64,000 bases of DNA from Cheiracanthium punctorium (taxonomy: Eukaryota > Arthropoda > Arachnida > Araneae > Cheiracanthiidae). Within the stretch, counting starts at the first letter, position 1, and every line of letters begins with the position of its first letter. The stretch lies in the NCBI GenBank assembly GCA_038373885.1, contig JAWZYV010011918.1:62001-126000 (forward strand), read 5' to 3'. Position numbers and translations under genes: made by a program. The notes under the pieces were generated by a model. The model was not told the DNA's origin, ran no database searches, and saw only the letters and a program-made list of their open reading frames with translations. Shown here piece by piece: positions 1 to 11,888 of the stretch.

Positions 1-15
1 TAAACTTAACGTTCC

Positions 16-52
<37 letters not shown>

Positions 53-853
53 TGGGGGCAGGGGGACATATATTGAAGTTAAAAGTAGAAAAGGGATGTT
101 TCATTAAATTTTAAACAAATATTAAATCAGTCAGACAAGTTGGAAGGAGGGATTTTCTTAATTTTTTTTTCGGGGGGGAGATTGACCCCTCTTGCCCTTA
201 GGAAGTAACGCCTATGCCCCCCGCCAAAAGCAAACGATGTTCGACCCACTCCACACCCACAGACAGATAAAACTTTAAAATCCGACCACCAACCAAGAAA
301 TGAAACACCAAAGATTCGAAAAAAAAACTTCAATTAAATGAAACATCCTTTCAACTCTTTTCGACTCCTTTCGACTCTGAGTCGATAGAAGATTCGAAAA
401 AACCCCTCCAATTAAATGAAACATCCTTTCAACTCTTTTCGGCTCCTTTCGACTCTGAGTCGATAGAAGATTCGAAAAACTAACGAATCTCAACGATAGT
501 ATACAATCACCGAAACAGAGCGAAAAACTGAATCAGTAAAGATTCGTTGCTGCACCAACTCAGTGACCAACTCACCCACACCCACTCATTTTTCAAATCA
601 TCTATCGACTCAGAGTCGTAAAGAGTCGAAAAGAGCCGAAAGGAGTCGTAAAGAGTCGGAAAGAGTTGAAAGAGTAAGGGAAAATCCCTGGGAACGGCAA
701 AGGGAAAATAAGTTTTTCTTCCCTTCGCACTTGGAATGTATTTCCCTTGAGGGCTTGAGATTCGAATCAGTAGAGAGTGAGTGTAAAGACTGAGCCACTC
801 AGTACCAAGATTCGAATCACTGATTCGACTCATCGAATCATTGGCCATCTCTA
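1..853 (-). mobile_element. hAT-N1 non-autonomous transposon, copy A (cut by window start)
   Basis: This is the reverse complement of the left half of copies B and C. It runs from a long poly-T tract at the window edge to the terminus GGCCATCTCTA at 843-853. It holds the same clusters of GACTCAGAGTCG and GAGTCGAAAGGAGTC repeats and the same GATTCGAATC palindromes next to the end. Like copy B it lacks the ~165-bp internal segment present in C and D. Its other end is outside the window, so its target duplication cannot be tested. The open frames inside it recur in all copies and have no recognisable domain. I read them as chance frames in a conserved non-coding element. Confidence 0.88.
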
Positions 854-1242
854 ATGATATATACATCATAAAAATTCATTGTGAAATGTGTGCTTGCAAA
901 GAGCTCATTATTGCTTCTATGTTCGGATCTGTATTGGAAATCGCAAGTCGTAAGTCATCCTTTGGATCCAATCGAGATCGATGTTTTTGTTTTAATGGAA
1001 AATAATTTTGAAGATCACTATGCATGATCAATTTGCAGATCACTATGCATGATAACGTGTTTTTGAAGCCCCGTGATAGCGATCGCGAATATCGCGCTCG
1101 TAAAATAATAATTATCAGTTTCTTCTCTTGTATTATTTCAGTTCTTTGAAATGAATAATTGTAGATTTTTCATAAATTTGAATCTCTTTGAATTTGGCGA
1201 CCCCCAAAAATTTTCTCGCGACACCCGGTTTGCGCACCGCTG
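854..1242 (-). mobile_element. Internally deleted Charlie-like hAT remnant
   Basis: The segment 861-1000 matches 34110-34240 and the segment 1070-1235 matches about 35930-36105. Both targets lie in the larger hAT relic at 33549-36115, so this is a deletion derivative of that element. On the minus strand the end reads CAGCGGTGCGCAAAC, a typical hAT terminus, at 1228-1242. The adjacent GCGACCCCCAAAAATTTT stretch is characteristic of Charlie-type hAT ends. Its left terminus is missing because copy A of hAT-N1 joins it at 853/854, so it is older than copy A. Confidence 0.65.
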
Positions 1243-1280
1243 CTCTAGGGGACACTGTGTAAACCTGTTGGACCGTTGAA

Positions 1281-1710
1281 ACACCACCTACATCCAGAAA
1301 ACCTACCAGCTTAAGCATTGACGTCATCGCAAAGCCTACAAGCTGACGTCATCAGAGTCTTTATTTTATAAAATAAAACTATTTAAAATTTGTGGTGTGT
1401 GCTAGAAATATTAGGAGATACTTAAATCAAACATTAAAATTAAATTACTTTGCTTATATAAAATTAGTCATTATGATGTAGTTTGTTATCATAGTTTCTA
1501 ATTAGTCATTGTTAAAAACTGCCACTTGTCGTAAAATTAAATCTTTATCTCAAATCATTAAAATTTTGTTTTTCATAAGTAAATTTACCAGAAATTTTCA
1601 ATATTTTTATTTTGCGGAAATAAAACTTTTAAATGTGTGTTTAATGATAACGCCAAAGCTTGGTGACACAAGAGTTGTAAGGCTTTCTATATCTAGGAGG
1701 CGCTTCGGGG
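1281..1710. mobile_element. Long-TIR MITE, 'CTAGATATAG' family, copy 1
   Basis: The outer ends are diverged: CACCACCTACATCCAGA on the left and TCTATATCTAGGAGGCGC on the right. Inside, the two arms carry the family hallmarks: TGACGTCATC, then TAAAATAAAACTATTTAAAATT on the left mirrored by AATATTTTTATTTTGCGGAA on the right. The inner part is AT-rich and non-coding. Other members lie at 2063-2421, 33705-34066, 36347-40018 and 60384-60829. No target duplication is convincing here. Confidence 0.6.
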
Positions 1711-2062
1711 GAGAATTTTTGCTCGTTGCAAACGGCTATCTCAAGGCATACTTTAACATCTTTTTGCCATACTGGTCCTGTGATCCGACGATCTTGTGCT
1801 CTCTTTAGACGCTGGATGAAGTCCTGACGGACGTGGGGTGGTTGCCCGTGTTGCGTCGTCATCGTGGATGTTACGGTTTCCGACTCAAGAGCTGCCTGTC
1901 ATGTTTTGGGTATGCCGAGAACGTTTCTTTGACTGACGTGATGATGTCACTTCTAGTGTAACTTGTTTTGCTGATATTCGTCTTACATCACTCTATGGAA
2001 ATCGCCTCCCCCCCGCCTTTTTTCTTTCCACGACATACTGCCTCGTCCCAATCTTTGAGGCG
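1711..2062. other. Spacer between two MITEs, no gene recognised
   Basis: This stretch is relatively GC-rich for the window. A minus-strand open frame (1641-1862) overlaps its left part but matches nothing I recognise and runs into the neighbouring MITE arm. No splice signals, RNA gene or repeat were identified. Confidence 0.4.
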
Positions 2063-2421
2063 CCCCCGGGCAACACCTCTTAGATATAGAAGGCCTGAGA
2101 ACAGAAGATTTGACATCCCTACTAATTCTACAATAATGGTGCCACAGTTTTACTTTGACAAATAAAACTATTTAAAATTTCTGGTGAGTGCTACAAATAC
2201 GGAAAATAAATTAAAGATAAAAATTTTCTATTTTTCGTAAAATTAAATTTTCTATCTTAAATCATTAAAATGTTCTATGAGGGAGTAAATTCACCACAAA
2301 CTTTCAATAGTTTTACTTTGAGAAAATAAATGTGTGATGACTTCATTTCAATGAACCAATCGATGACCTAAAAATTTCTGTTCTTAGGCATTCTATATCT
2401 AGAAGACGTTGCCCCGGTGGG
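2063..2421. mobile_element. Long-TIR MITE, 'CTAGATATAG' family, copy 2
   Basis: The left arm reads GGGCAACACCTCTTAGATAT followed by AGAAGGCCTGAGAACAGAA. The right arm ends TTCTATATCTAGAAGACGTTGCCC, whose complement matches the left arm. The inner arms contain AAATAAAACTATTTAAAATT and CAATAGTTTTACTTTGAG. It has no coding capacity. The flanks carry only an imperfect GAGGCGC / GAGCGC similarity, too weak to call a target duplication. Confidence 0.68.
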
Positions 2422-2634
2422 AGCGCAGAGTTGTTGCAGGGGAATGACAAAGAGCAAATAGCAATGCATGTGTTTAAGAACCACCTTATTTATTCTTACT
2501 TTTACTCAAAAATATATCTATTTTCGCTTAAAATGTTCATTCAAACTTTACTAGTAACATTATTTTGAGAAAATTCGACTAAATGTTCACTGTTGAAGAA
2601 TAAAAGACTGAATAAACACTGAAAAATGTGAGAG

Positions 2635-2710
2635 TGGAGCGCCACCGTAAGTTAGCCTTTATTGGGGAGGGAAGGGGAGGCGTTAAAAGGTTGGGAACCG
2701 TTGTACTAGA
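2635..2710. mobile_element. Degenerate hAT terminus
   Basis: The string AAAAGGTTGGGAACCGTTGTA resembles the right end of the hAT MITE at 41241-41706 (AAAAAAGGTTGGGAACCTATG). The GGGGAGGCG stretch before it resembles that element's interior. Only one end is visible. Confidence 0.4.
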
Positions 2711-3719
2711 CTTTGGGAAATACCAGTTTGCACTTTCAAATGACAACATATATTATTTATCGGTGTTGGCGAGCTTAAATCACTTAGTACAATTTTTCAC
2801 ATTCTCCTCTTTAGTAATTTATCGATTAGTTACAAAATACGTTGTGCAACAAAACGGGTCGAACATTGGTGATTAATGAATATTGTTTCTTCGGTGTCTC
2901 CTCTTTTAGGTGACATAGAAATTAATAGATGCAATTACCAATTGTTCTTTGTTAAGTGAACTGGTGTTGATTCTGAATCTGACAGATAGAAGAAATAAAT
3001 TATCAAGAATAATATTACCAGAGAGATAGTTCTTAGTGAAATGATCAATAAATCACGTTCTAATTAATTACCGTAAAATAAGCAGAATTAAATAAAATGA
3101 AGTTTCTATATTACCGGAATCTGCTACAAAGTTAATAATTCAGATTTATAAATAATATCGTTCAATTAAGGAATCCTTGAGTCATGACTTATTTGTGCGT
3201 TGAATCAAATATGCATTTTCAATATAATTTTTATATCAATGATATTAAAAAAAAAAGTGTTTCGTGATATGAAGGCTGATTGCTATAACAAACCCAAACA
3301 TTTATATTACTGGTATTTAAGAGGTTTTTTTTAATTAATTTCTAAAAATTGAGGATTTTTTTAACTAAACAATCAGTATTTGTGCACAATTTTTATCAGT
3401 CTGATTACTTTCTCATCACTCATACATATTCGATGACGGGTATTTGCTCTACGGCTTGACTTGTAGTATAAAAATTTCCGGCGTTTCCATTTGCGTGCTA
3501 TTTTTGCTAATGTCGTTTGAGAAATCATGCCAAACGCATCAATTATAAAAAACTCTCCAACACAAAAGTATTTTTGAGCAAAATTTGGCGATGTATATTT
3601 TCCTTAAATCTGGCGAGATTTCGGAATTCAATAATGTTCTATTATCACTATAAATGCAAGTTTATGAAACACTGTATAAGACTTTTAATTTTTCCCCTAT
3701 AGTTTAACTGAAATGAACT
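2711..3719. other. AT-rich intergenic DNA, nothing recognised
   Basis: I see homopolymer runs and short chance frames only. There are no inverted repeats with flanking duplications, no conserved motif and no RNA gene. Confidence 0.4.
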
Positions 3720-5470
3720 GAACTGTATTGGATTTATTTTGAGTGCTGCTGCGAAAGAACTATTATTAATACAGACACTATTTTTAATGTAGAGTATTAT
3801 TTTGAGAACTTTAATAATATGTATGCCAAGTTTGTTTTCTTTCAATAAGCAGAATATCTCTAAAATATGTTTTCAAGAATGACTTCCTGTAGAGTACAAT
3901 GCAATGGATTTTTTTTTCTCCTGTAAAAGAACTCTAAATGATACTTACACCGTTTTCAATAGAGTACATGGTACTGTGCATAGAAAAAAACATAAATTTC
4001 GCACAACTCGATGTATATTTACGGCAGTTAGAACATTCGATGGGTGAACTTCTGAACGGACAAACAAACCGAAATCATAAACACCTCTCAAACTTGTTGG
4101 TAAGTTAAAAATATAAACATTCCTCTTATACAACATGACGACATCCCACGATCACAGAAAGCGAGAAATTAATTTTTTTAAGGGTAGCAGTCTAAATTTA
4201 ATTTTCCACGCGTTAAAAAATCACGCGTGTAAATCCGTTAATCCACTTTGGGTTTTAAAGCTATAACGGATTTTCGTAGGCAGATATTGCTTAGTCTTGC
4301 CTTAACAAAACACAATACACTAAATCGGTTAATTACAGCGTGAGAAACAAATTTTCAAAATCGTACTAGCTGAATATTATCACATTAGATACTTTTCGAT
4401 TTCTCGACAAATAATGAAAATATCGCCAAGCTGAGTTCATTTTTCAAAGCATGTTTTCCCACCATAATTGGCAATATATCCCTAAAGTCGCCAACATTGG
4501 CGACTTTTGGCTCAACTTTTGAGGAAGGCACACGATTGTCGTAGGATTATTAGCTAATTATATTGTAGGATAGTATAATATGCTTTAAATGAATGCCAGT
4601 CTGTAAACTGCCATTGACCTAATTGTATTGAAATACTATTTTGAGTGGTTAATAGAGTAGAAGAAATATTAACGATACAGACACTATTTTCGATGGAGAG
4701 CTTCATCTTTTAATCCTTAATAACATATATCAATTTTGTTTCATTTCAAATAGCCGAATATCTCTAAAATTAGGAGTCAAAGCCCGTTGTGGGGGCAATT
4801 ACAGCGGGCACTAGAAAGAACATTTGACAAAAGCATATCTACAATCAATACGAATCTTCGATCACCTAAAATAAACAACTTCATATTCAATTTTTTCGCA
4901 TTCGAGCGACTTCGTTTCGCTGGGAACATACCGAGGAAATCATCTTATTTGTTAAAAAATAAAATAAAATAAACTCATAAATCTCCTGGTAGTTGTGACG
5001 TCAATATGAAGTCATTTTCACTTACAGTAGCTAATTTTGCCCCGCAAATGACAAACTTTTTTTACTCTCGGAAATAAAATGGTGCTGAAAATCGCTTAAA
5101 AATGTGGGAACTGGTGGATTTTCAGATTTTTATAGGAGCGCATATTGTTTTCTGTATTTTTATACAGAATTATGGAAAATTTCAAGAGAATCGTACAAAC
5201 GGTGTAGATGTTATTAGACTTTTTGTGATTAACTTTGTAAACTTTTTGCAGTAATGGCGGAAATGAGTTTTATCTTGGAGTCAGGGATCCGCGTAACTAT
5301 ACAGTTGGATATACGCTTTAAAGAATAACTTCCCATAGAGCGCAATGTATTGGGAATATTTTGAGTACTCCTGTAGAAAAACTATAAATGCTAAATAGAA
5401 CATTTTCAATAGGATACATGGTACAGTACATAAGAATAACATGTATAAATTTCTTAAGTTTCTAATTAAA
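3720..5470 (+). repeat. Dispersed imperfect repeat units (four) around a second repeat
   Basis: Units at about 3720-3860, 3870-4030, 4620-4770 and 5320-5470 share phrases such as TACAGACACTATTTT, GCAGAATATCTCTAAAAT, ATTTTGAGTACTCCTGTAGAA and TTTTCAATAGAGTACATGGTA. They are diverged from each other and are interrupted by the GCCCGTTGT repeat. They look like old duplicated pieces of one interspersed repeat whose class I cannot name. Confidence 0.5.
4779..5270 (+). repeat. GCCCGTTGT interspersed repeat, copy I
   Basis: It begins at a small hairpin, AGCCCGTTGT...ACAGCGGGC, and continues through a stretch shared with 7936-8540 and, reversed, 62580-63195. Shared phrases include CTAAAATAAACAACTTCATA, GGAAATAAAATGG, TGGATTTTCAGATTTTTAT and ACAAACGGTGTAGATGTTAT. 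The first ~190 bp are open in a frame whose product (WGQLQRALERTF...NNFIFNF) also appears in the other copies. The class is not identified. A decayed retroelement tail is one possibility. Confidence 0.6.
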
Positions 5471-7375
5471 TTTAAATGACTGTTTTTTTTTTTTTTTTTT
5501 TTTTTTAAGTTCGGTTCTTGTTGAACTAAGTTTACAGTACAAACTTTGAGATTGTCATCATATTAAATCAAAATTTTCCATTGCAATTCATAGCAAAATT
5601 AAAAAAAAACTGGCAAATTTAATTACACTCCACCAGTATTGAAGATGCAGATAGCAGTCTACCTCACAACCTGACAAATAATAATTTTGCAGCAAAGACA
5701 ACTTTGAAAGTGAGTTTTATTCTAAGTTTTGTGTCAAGTCCACCACCGTGGATCTTTACCTCATTAGATAGGGGCAAAGATCCGAAGATACCAAAATCTG
5801 TAAAAGTCACTCCCAGTTTTTATGTTTTTTATTTTAGGTAAAAGTGGTCCTCTAAGATGACAGGTAAAGGTCTAAGGTATATCCTAATAAAAAGAGAGTT
5901 TAGGTTCATAACTTGCTGCAATTTTTCAGAAATGAGGTAAATCAAAACTGCACAACTTTGCTCCTCACCTACCCTAGACCATTATCGCTCTAGCACGCCC
6001 TCGCGACGATTTTGCTTCATTAAACCTTTGGCATGATAATTGTTACTTTAGAGTTAGGTATTTACCCGTAACTCCTACTACCTTCCTATCTTTAATGCAT
6101 ATACAATCTAAACAGAGAAAGTTAATATTCATGGGGGGAAAAAAACCATATTAGTCATTACATTCTAAATAAAATTTTAATGGAATATTTCATTTGCGGT
6201 TTCTTGAAAAGGTAGAGGTACACAGTTGAGGTAGGCGGTAACCAATTTCAATGGCAAAAAAAAATGTTGTTAGTACCGTTAATAATATGATAAGGATGAA
6301 TTTACTTTTGCAGCATCTATTTTTCATTGAAATAGCAATATATTGTAATAATATAATGTAATTTTACATTTGAATGTATCTCATGCTTGGAAGATTTATA
6401 ACTTTTCTTCTTGTGATAGACAAATCTTCAAAACACTTCTTGGCCTCAAAACGAAATATAAAATCTTTTTTTCTACTAAGTAATATTCTAATCAAATTCT
6501 TTCAAAATCCGGTTGTTTGGCACCGATTTTTTTCGATATTCTTGAAAAATATTACACCGAATTGTTCAGGATACCTTATTTGTAAAATCTTTTATGAATA
6601 ATTTATAAAGCAGAATGTTATTTATATTCGTTTACCGTTTATATATTTTTTTTCACTCAAGTGAAGCATAAAATGTTGATTTATCGTGAATCTTCGTAAG
6701 TTGTAAATCATTCTTTTTCTCGTCATAGATAAAAACTTCCACCGTTTTTTTTTTCCTAATTTGAGTTTAGATGTTTTGCTTTTCCTATTTTCCTTTAACT
6801 GATCAATTTGTCATACTCTATATCTATTGCTTACACGATGTTATCAGGTAAAAATATGAGATTTTTGCAATTCAAAGGTATTATATACACAATATTTGTC
6901 TACTAAACATTTAACTTTAATTATCTCAATAATAAAAACCCCGTGCGTCACAATTCCAGGATCCACCATGTGGATATCTTCGATAAAATCAGAAGAGTTG
7001 GCAGTTATATTTTTGCCCTCTATTAATCAGAGGCCATGCTATTTAAGGTGCAATGAAGCTGCCAATTTATGTTATCACATGAGGTAAAAATTTATCATTC
7101 ATAGCATCCAGTTTTAAATATATTTCGTTTGCTGCTTAAGAATCTAGCTACTGAGATGTATAATATTTTTCTTCACATATTTTTGCCGGTATTTAAAATA
7201 TTCAATTATTATTTGGCAAAACGGGTTTTACAAATTTTAACAGAATATTTAAAAATATTATGACATACAGTAACGAAATGTTAGAAATGACTGGTATCTT
7301 ATCAGCAGTTATGTAAATGATGAAAAACTGAGCTTAAATATTAATTAATGTCGGCGCTATGAGTAAAATACATTT
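5471..7375. other. AT-rich intergenic DNA with one exon-like open patch
   Basis: There is a poly-T tract near 5485-5506. An open patch at 6896-7087 starts near an AG acceptor-like site (6951-6959) and ends before GTAAAA at 7083. It has low coding character and no recognised motif. Otherwise I see nothing. Confidence 0.35.
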
Positions 7376-7510
7376 TCACATAAAATAACATGTTACATAT
7401 TAATAACACAAAATAACATAACATAACAAAGTGCGTTATATTATGTTATTCCGCGTAAAATAACATAACAAAACGCATGAAGAAACATTCGCATAGAATA
7501 ACATAACACT
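7376..7510. repeat. Cluster of AATAACATAACA short repeats
   Basis: The words ATAACA and AATAACATAACA occur about ten times in 135 bases, with two inverted TTATGTTATT occurrences at 7441-7450. This could be a degenerate minisatellite or a protein-binding array. No flanking duplication was found. Confidence 0.55.
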
Positions 7511-7935
7511 GAAATTAGGAGAATTTGAACTATCAAGCTCGCGTTTCTTATGCGTTTTATTTTTACCATCTGTAATTAAGATGTTTTCACACAATACTTT
7601 TAACTGTCAATTACTCTAACTATGCACTGCCGACATCTATGAATTTTCGACATAATCTTTCAAAAACCTCTGAAATGTAGATTAATTCATCATTTTTCTC
7701 AATGGAGTGACATCTTCACGAAAGACTTCAAAAGGATCTTTACTGCAGGCTGTAATGATGATTCCCATAGCTTTCAACCATTCCCGAACATAATCAACCC
7801 CTTTTTGTGAACAGCAATTTTAATACAAAAGTTTTTGTGCTAAAACAGCACAACTTCCTGAGTCAGTTGGATGGATAGTTGCAACTTTGCAAAATTACTC
7901 TAAAATTTGTACTGTTTACAAAAACTGGTTGATTC
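7511..7935. other. Spacer, nothing recognised
   Basis: AT-rich, with no repeat arm, open frame or RNA signal that I can support. Confidence 0.35.
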
Positions 7936-8540
7936 TATTAACGCCCGTCGTGGAGGCAATTAAAACGGGCGCTAGAAAAAGCATTTGGCGATAATATGTC
8001 TACACTCAATATATTTCATCTTCGTCCCCCTAAAATAAAGAATTTCATATTCAGTTTTTATTATGTACCCGAATCGAATTTAATGATCTTCTGGAAACGG
8101 GCGGAAGCTTTGCACATTCGAAATATTTCGTTTTGTATACACACCCCTCCTATATAAATGCTTCATGCCAGGCGATCATTTTTAAGAAAAAAAGAATTAA
8201 ACTATGTTACCTTTAAAAACTATTTTAAATAAATTGGGATCCCCCAGTTATATGACGTCATTATCACTTGAAATATCTAATTTTGTAACGCAAATGGTTC
8301 ACTTTTTTACTCCGGAAATAAAATAGAGCTCGGAAATAAAAGAGCGAAAACTCGCTTAAAAATGAGTGAACGGGTGGATTTTCAAATTTTTATGGTAGCG
8401 CAGATTGTTTTCTATATTTTTATGCAAAGAAAAATTTCAAGTGGAACTTACAAACGGTGTAGATGTTATCACGCTTTTTGTGCTTTTTAATTTTTTTTTA
8501 ACTTTTTAATCTTCTTGGAGTAATGGTGGTAAAAGTTTTA
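7936..8540 (+). repeat. GCCCGTTGT interspersed repeat, copy II
   Basis: This has the same order of shared phrases as copy I: the CGCCCGTCGT...AAAACGGGCG hairpin, CCTAAAATAAAGAATTTCATA, TGGATTTTCAAATTTTTATG and ACAAACGGTGTAGATGTTAT. It preserves a longer middle section (about 8060-8200) that is also present in copy III. In one frame the peptide RALEKAFGDNMSTLNIFHLR parallels the other copies but is soon interrupted by stops. Confidence 0.6.
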
Positions 8541-8781
8541 TTTTCAAGTGGTCACCCGAAACTGTTAGAGAGTGAGTCGGTGATAAACGTAACTATATAG
8601 TAGAATTGTTGGCAGCTATGATTTTTGGAGCTGTGACAAACCCTATGTATTATGTTACTGAGATGCGGATAATCTCTCAGACTCGAAATAACGAATTGCT
8701 ACTTCCGAATATGAGTCGTTACTGCATCCGCATCGACCAAGTTCGAACTGCGAACACAGACTGCCGGGCGTATTTTGAAAT

Positions 8782-9010
8782 TTTTTTTCTAGGTGCGGGA
8801 ACTTGCCGATTAGGTATTGTCCCATACAACTGCCCGAAGGTGTGGCCATTTTATTATGGGGGCACCTAGTGGGCGGCCAGCGTTACCCCCTATGAAGAGA
8901 CGGACACAATGACAGCCCCGCCCAGTCAGGAATCGAACCCCGGCCGCCGGGAGTTGAACTCGAAACGGGATACGGAGCTTTATCTACCATACAACTCGGT
9001 CGGCGCGCGC
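8782..9010 (-). mobile_element. tRNA-derived SINE with target duplication
   Basis: On the minus strand the element opens with a tRNA-like head. A-box-like sequence is at 8977-8990 and a B box, GGTTCGATTCC, at 8929-8939. A body containing GTCCGTCTCTTCATAGGGGG follows, and it ends in a poly-A tail seen here as T8 at 8781-8788. The flanks share TTTGAAAT (8774-8781 and 9011-9018), as expected of LINE-driven insertion. It is close kin of 35381-35599. Confidence 0.75.
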
Positions 9011-9018
9011 TTTGAAAT

Positions 9019-9637
9019 GAGTTTCGGTATTTGAGTAGTACTGTGTTTCGTTATTCGTTACTCATACTGGAAGCTTTATAATGGCATGCTAGTAGGGGGG
9101 TTGCACTTCGCATGTGCCGAATGGTATCGTTTCGATGAGGTTTGAAAGTATCCTTATGTTTCGTTACTGATGTGATGCAATATCAGTTACGAAGATAGAT
9201 ATGATGGTGGTAATCATGCTGCTACTTATAAGGTGTCTGTTTCGTACAGTGGCGAGTGTATGGGATACTGGTACCTAGTGATGCTGTTATGCGTGGGTGC
9301 CAATATCAGAAATTTTTTGTTTTTTAATAGTTGAGCTAGAATAGTTGAGCTCCGAAATATGCGTAATAAATAACAACTTATTCAAATACGCCTATAAAAA
9401 AATATATTTTCATAAATAAGTGAATTCACACATCTTAATTATTTAAAATATTATTTGGAGCTAAAACAATATTTGGCATGTAAACTTAAAACATATATTT
9501 TTTAAAGTTATTGTTTCGTTTTACATGGGCAACACGCCCTGTAGAGAGAAGTGGGAGGAGGTTTGGATGGAATATGACTTAGGAAGATTTCAATGTGCTC
9601 TCCGAGTTATTCGGATAATTTTAACATTGTATAAAGC
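9019..9637. other. Spacer with no recognised element
   Basis: The left part (9030-9300) is less AT-rich than average but has no long open frame or known motif. It is the continuation of the sequence that the SINE entered. Confidence 0.35.
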
Positions 9638-9944
9638 AATAAATTTGTATAAAAACATCCGAAAATCAGAGAAAGTTAGGTTTAAATACAATTTTTATGC
9701 TGGTTAAAAATTAATGTACGATATTTTCATTTGTTTTTAAACCAAAAAATGGAATTGCGTGTGGTATTTTAAACATTACAAAAAACCAATAAATTGTAAT
9801 AAAAAGACATCGAAAATCAGAGAAAAGTTAGGTTTTAAATACAGATAATTTTTTTATGCTGGTTAAAAATTAATAGTTCGATATTTTTACATTTGTTTTT
9901 AAAACCAAAAAAATGGAATTGCAGTGTGGTATTTTAAACATTAG
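9638..9944. repeat. Two-unit tandem duplication of about 145-155 bp
   Basis: Unit 1 (9638-9778) and unit 2 (9789-9944) align along their length through AAAATCAGAGAAAG, TATGCTGGTTAAAAATTAAT and GTGGTATTTTAAACATTA. Nearly all differences are one- or two-base insertions in unit 2, many in homopolymers. Confidence 0.8.
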
Positions 9945-11035
9945 ACGAGTGAACGAATACGAAACGCTACGTGAATGCACGTCTTTTCTCCCGTTCGATG
10001 CGAGATCACAACATGGCGAGTAACCAGAAGCTCCTACACGCTACCTGAATTCTCAACTCTTCGTTCCGTTGTTCAAACACTAATGGAAGTACATAAGCCT
10101 CCGGAGCGCTCACCTGCCCCCCTTTCGCACGGTGTACTAATAGGAGTAGTTACGGCATAGGCGCACGAGACGGAGGGAAATGAATTTCGTATTCAGACGG
10201 TTTACCTTGATTCTTCAGATGATTCGAATTAGAGATGGCCAATGATTCGATGAGTCGAATCAGTGATTCGAATCTTGGTACTGAGTGGCTCAGTCTTTAC
10301 ACTCACTCTCTACTGATTCGAATCTCAAGCCCTCAAGGGAAATACATTCCAAGTGCGAAGGGAAGAAAAACTTATTTTCCCTTTGCCGTTCCCAGGGATT
10401 TTCCCTTACTCTTTCAACTCTTTTCGACTCTTTACGACTCCTTTCGGCTCTTTTCGACTCTTTACGACTCTGAGTCGATAGATGATTTGAAACAGTAAAT
10501 GAGTGGGTGTGGGTGAGTTGGTCACTGAGTTGGTGCAGCAACGAATCTTTACTGATTCAGTGTTTCGCTCTGTTTCGGTGATTGTATACTATCGTTGAGA
10601 TTCGTTAGTTTTTTGAATCTTCTATCGACTCAGAGTCGAAAGGAGCCGAAAAGAGTTGAAAGGATGTTTCATTTAATTGGAGGGGTTTTTTCGAATCTTC
10701 TATCGACTCAGAGTCGAAAGGAGTCGAAAAGAGTTGAAAGGATGTTTCATTTAATTGAAGTTTGTTTTTCGAATCTTTGGTGTTTCATTTCTTGGTTGGT
10801 GGTCGGATTTTAAAGTTTTATCTGTCTGTGGGTGTGGAGTGGGTCGAACATCGTTTGCTTTTGGCGGGGGGCATAGGCGTTACTTCCTAAGGGCAAGAGG
10901 GGTCAATCTCCCCCCCGAAAAAAAAATTAAGAAAATCCCTCCTTCCAACTTGTCTGACTGATTTAATATTTGTTTAAAATTTAATGAAACATCCCTTTTC
11001 TACTTTTAACTTCAATATATGTCCCCCTGCCCCCA

Positions 11036-11084
<49 letters not shown>

Positions 11085-11610
11085 GAAACGGAACGTTAAG
11101 TTTACATGGTGGCGGATTTTCATGTGAAGGGAAATAGAATGAAATAAAGTTAGGATTGTGCTTGTCACTTTTAATGAAGGATACAGGGGCGGTATTAAGC
11201 GCTCTCACAAAAGGACTTTGTAGTAAGCAAAATAACATTTCGCTTTATTGCAGCAGATTTCGTTTTTTTTTTTTTTTTACCTTGTTTTTCGTTTAAGGGG
11301 AATGATTTTATTTTCTTTCGTAATTCAGAGAAATACAAAATAGGGCCTAAAGCAGTGGCGTAGTTAGTGTTATTGACAGTGGCGTAGCCAGGATTTTATT
11401 TCGGGGTGGGCTGGGTATCAAATTTAAAGATAAAGTTCAATTGTAAGCTAAGTAAAGGGTCCCATTTTTTTTGGGGGGGGGCAGCAGCCCCTCTGTAGGA
11501 CTGGGCCAAAAATCGATATATCGGTTTTATTTTAACATCAAATATCCGATATTCCCATTTTCATTTCAGTGAAATCTCGAATTCGATAAAGGGCAAAAAT
11601 ACAGGCCGGC

Positions 11611-11781
11611 CAGGGGCGTAGCCAGAATTTTTTTATGGGGGGGGGGGGGTTATGACTACTGCAACTCATATATATGTACACGTGTGTATGATAATGTAGT
11701 GAAGAATATACATTTTGTATGGCAAAAAATTCCTCATGGGGGTTATGACCCCCCTACCCCCCCCCCTTGGCTACGCTTCTG
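11611..11781. mobile_element. 170-bp hAT-type MITE nested in copy B
   Basis: The ends are CAGGGGCGTAGCCAGAA and TTGGCTACGCTTCTG. The flanks are a perfect 8-bp duplication, AGGCCGGC (11603-11610 and 11782-11789). The same MITE sits at the same place in copies C and D and alone at 28676 and 37726. Confidence 0.88.
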
Positions 11782-11888
11782 AGGCCGGCGATAAGAAAAT
11801 CCTGAGATCAATACCAGCTTGTGATGCTTTTGCTACTGCTTTTTCTCTGAAAGCTTCTTCTTCTCTCATCGCAGTAAAAACAGCTCCA

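Noticed and set aside
6896..7087. Exon-like frame with AG and GTAAAA borders
   Set aside because: Splice-like dinucleotides are common in AT-rich DNA and the segment has no coding composition.
10235..10961. Open frames repeated in all hAT-N1 copies (60-120 codons) that could look like a conserved small protein family
   Set aside because: They overlap in several frames and on both strands, consist of translated GAGTC/TCGAA repeats, and are shared only because the DNA is. No domain, and copies differ by indels that break the frame.
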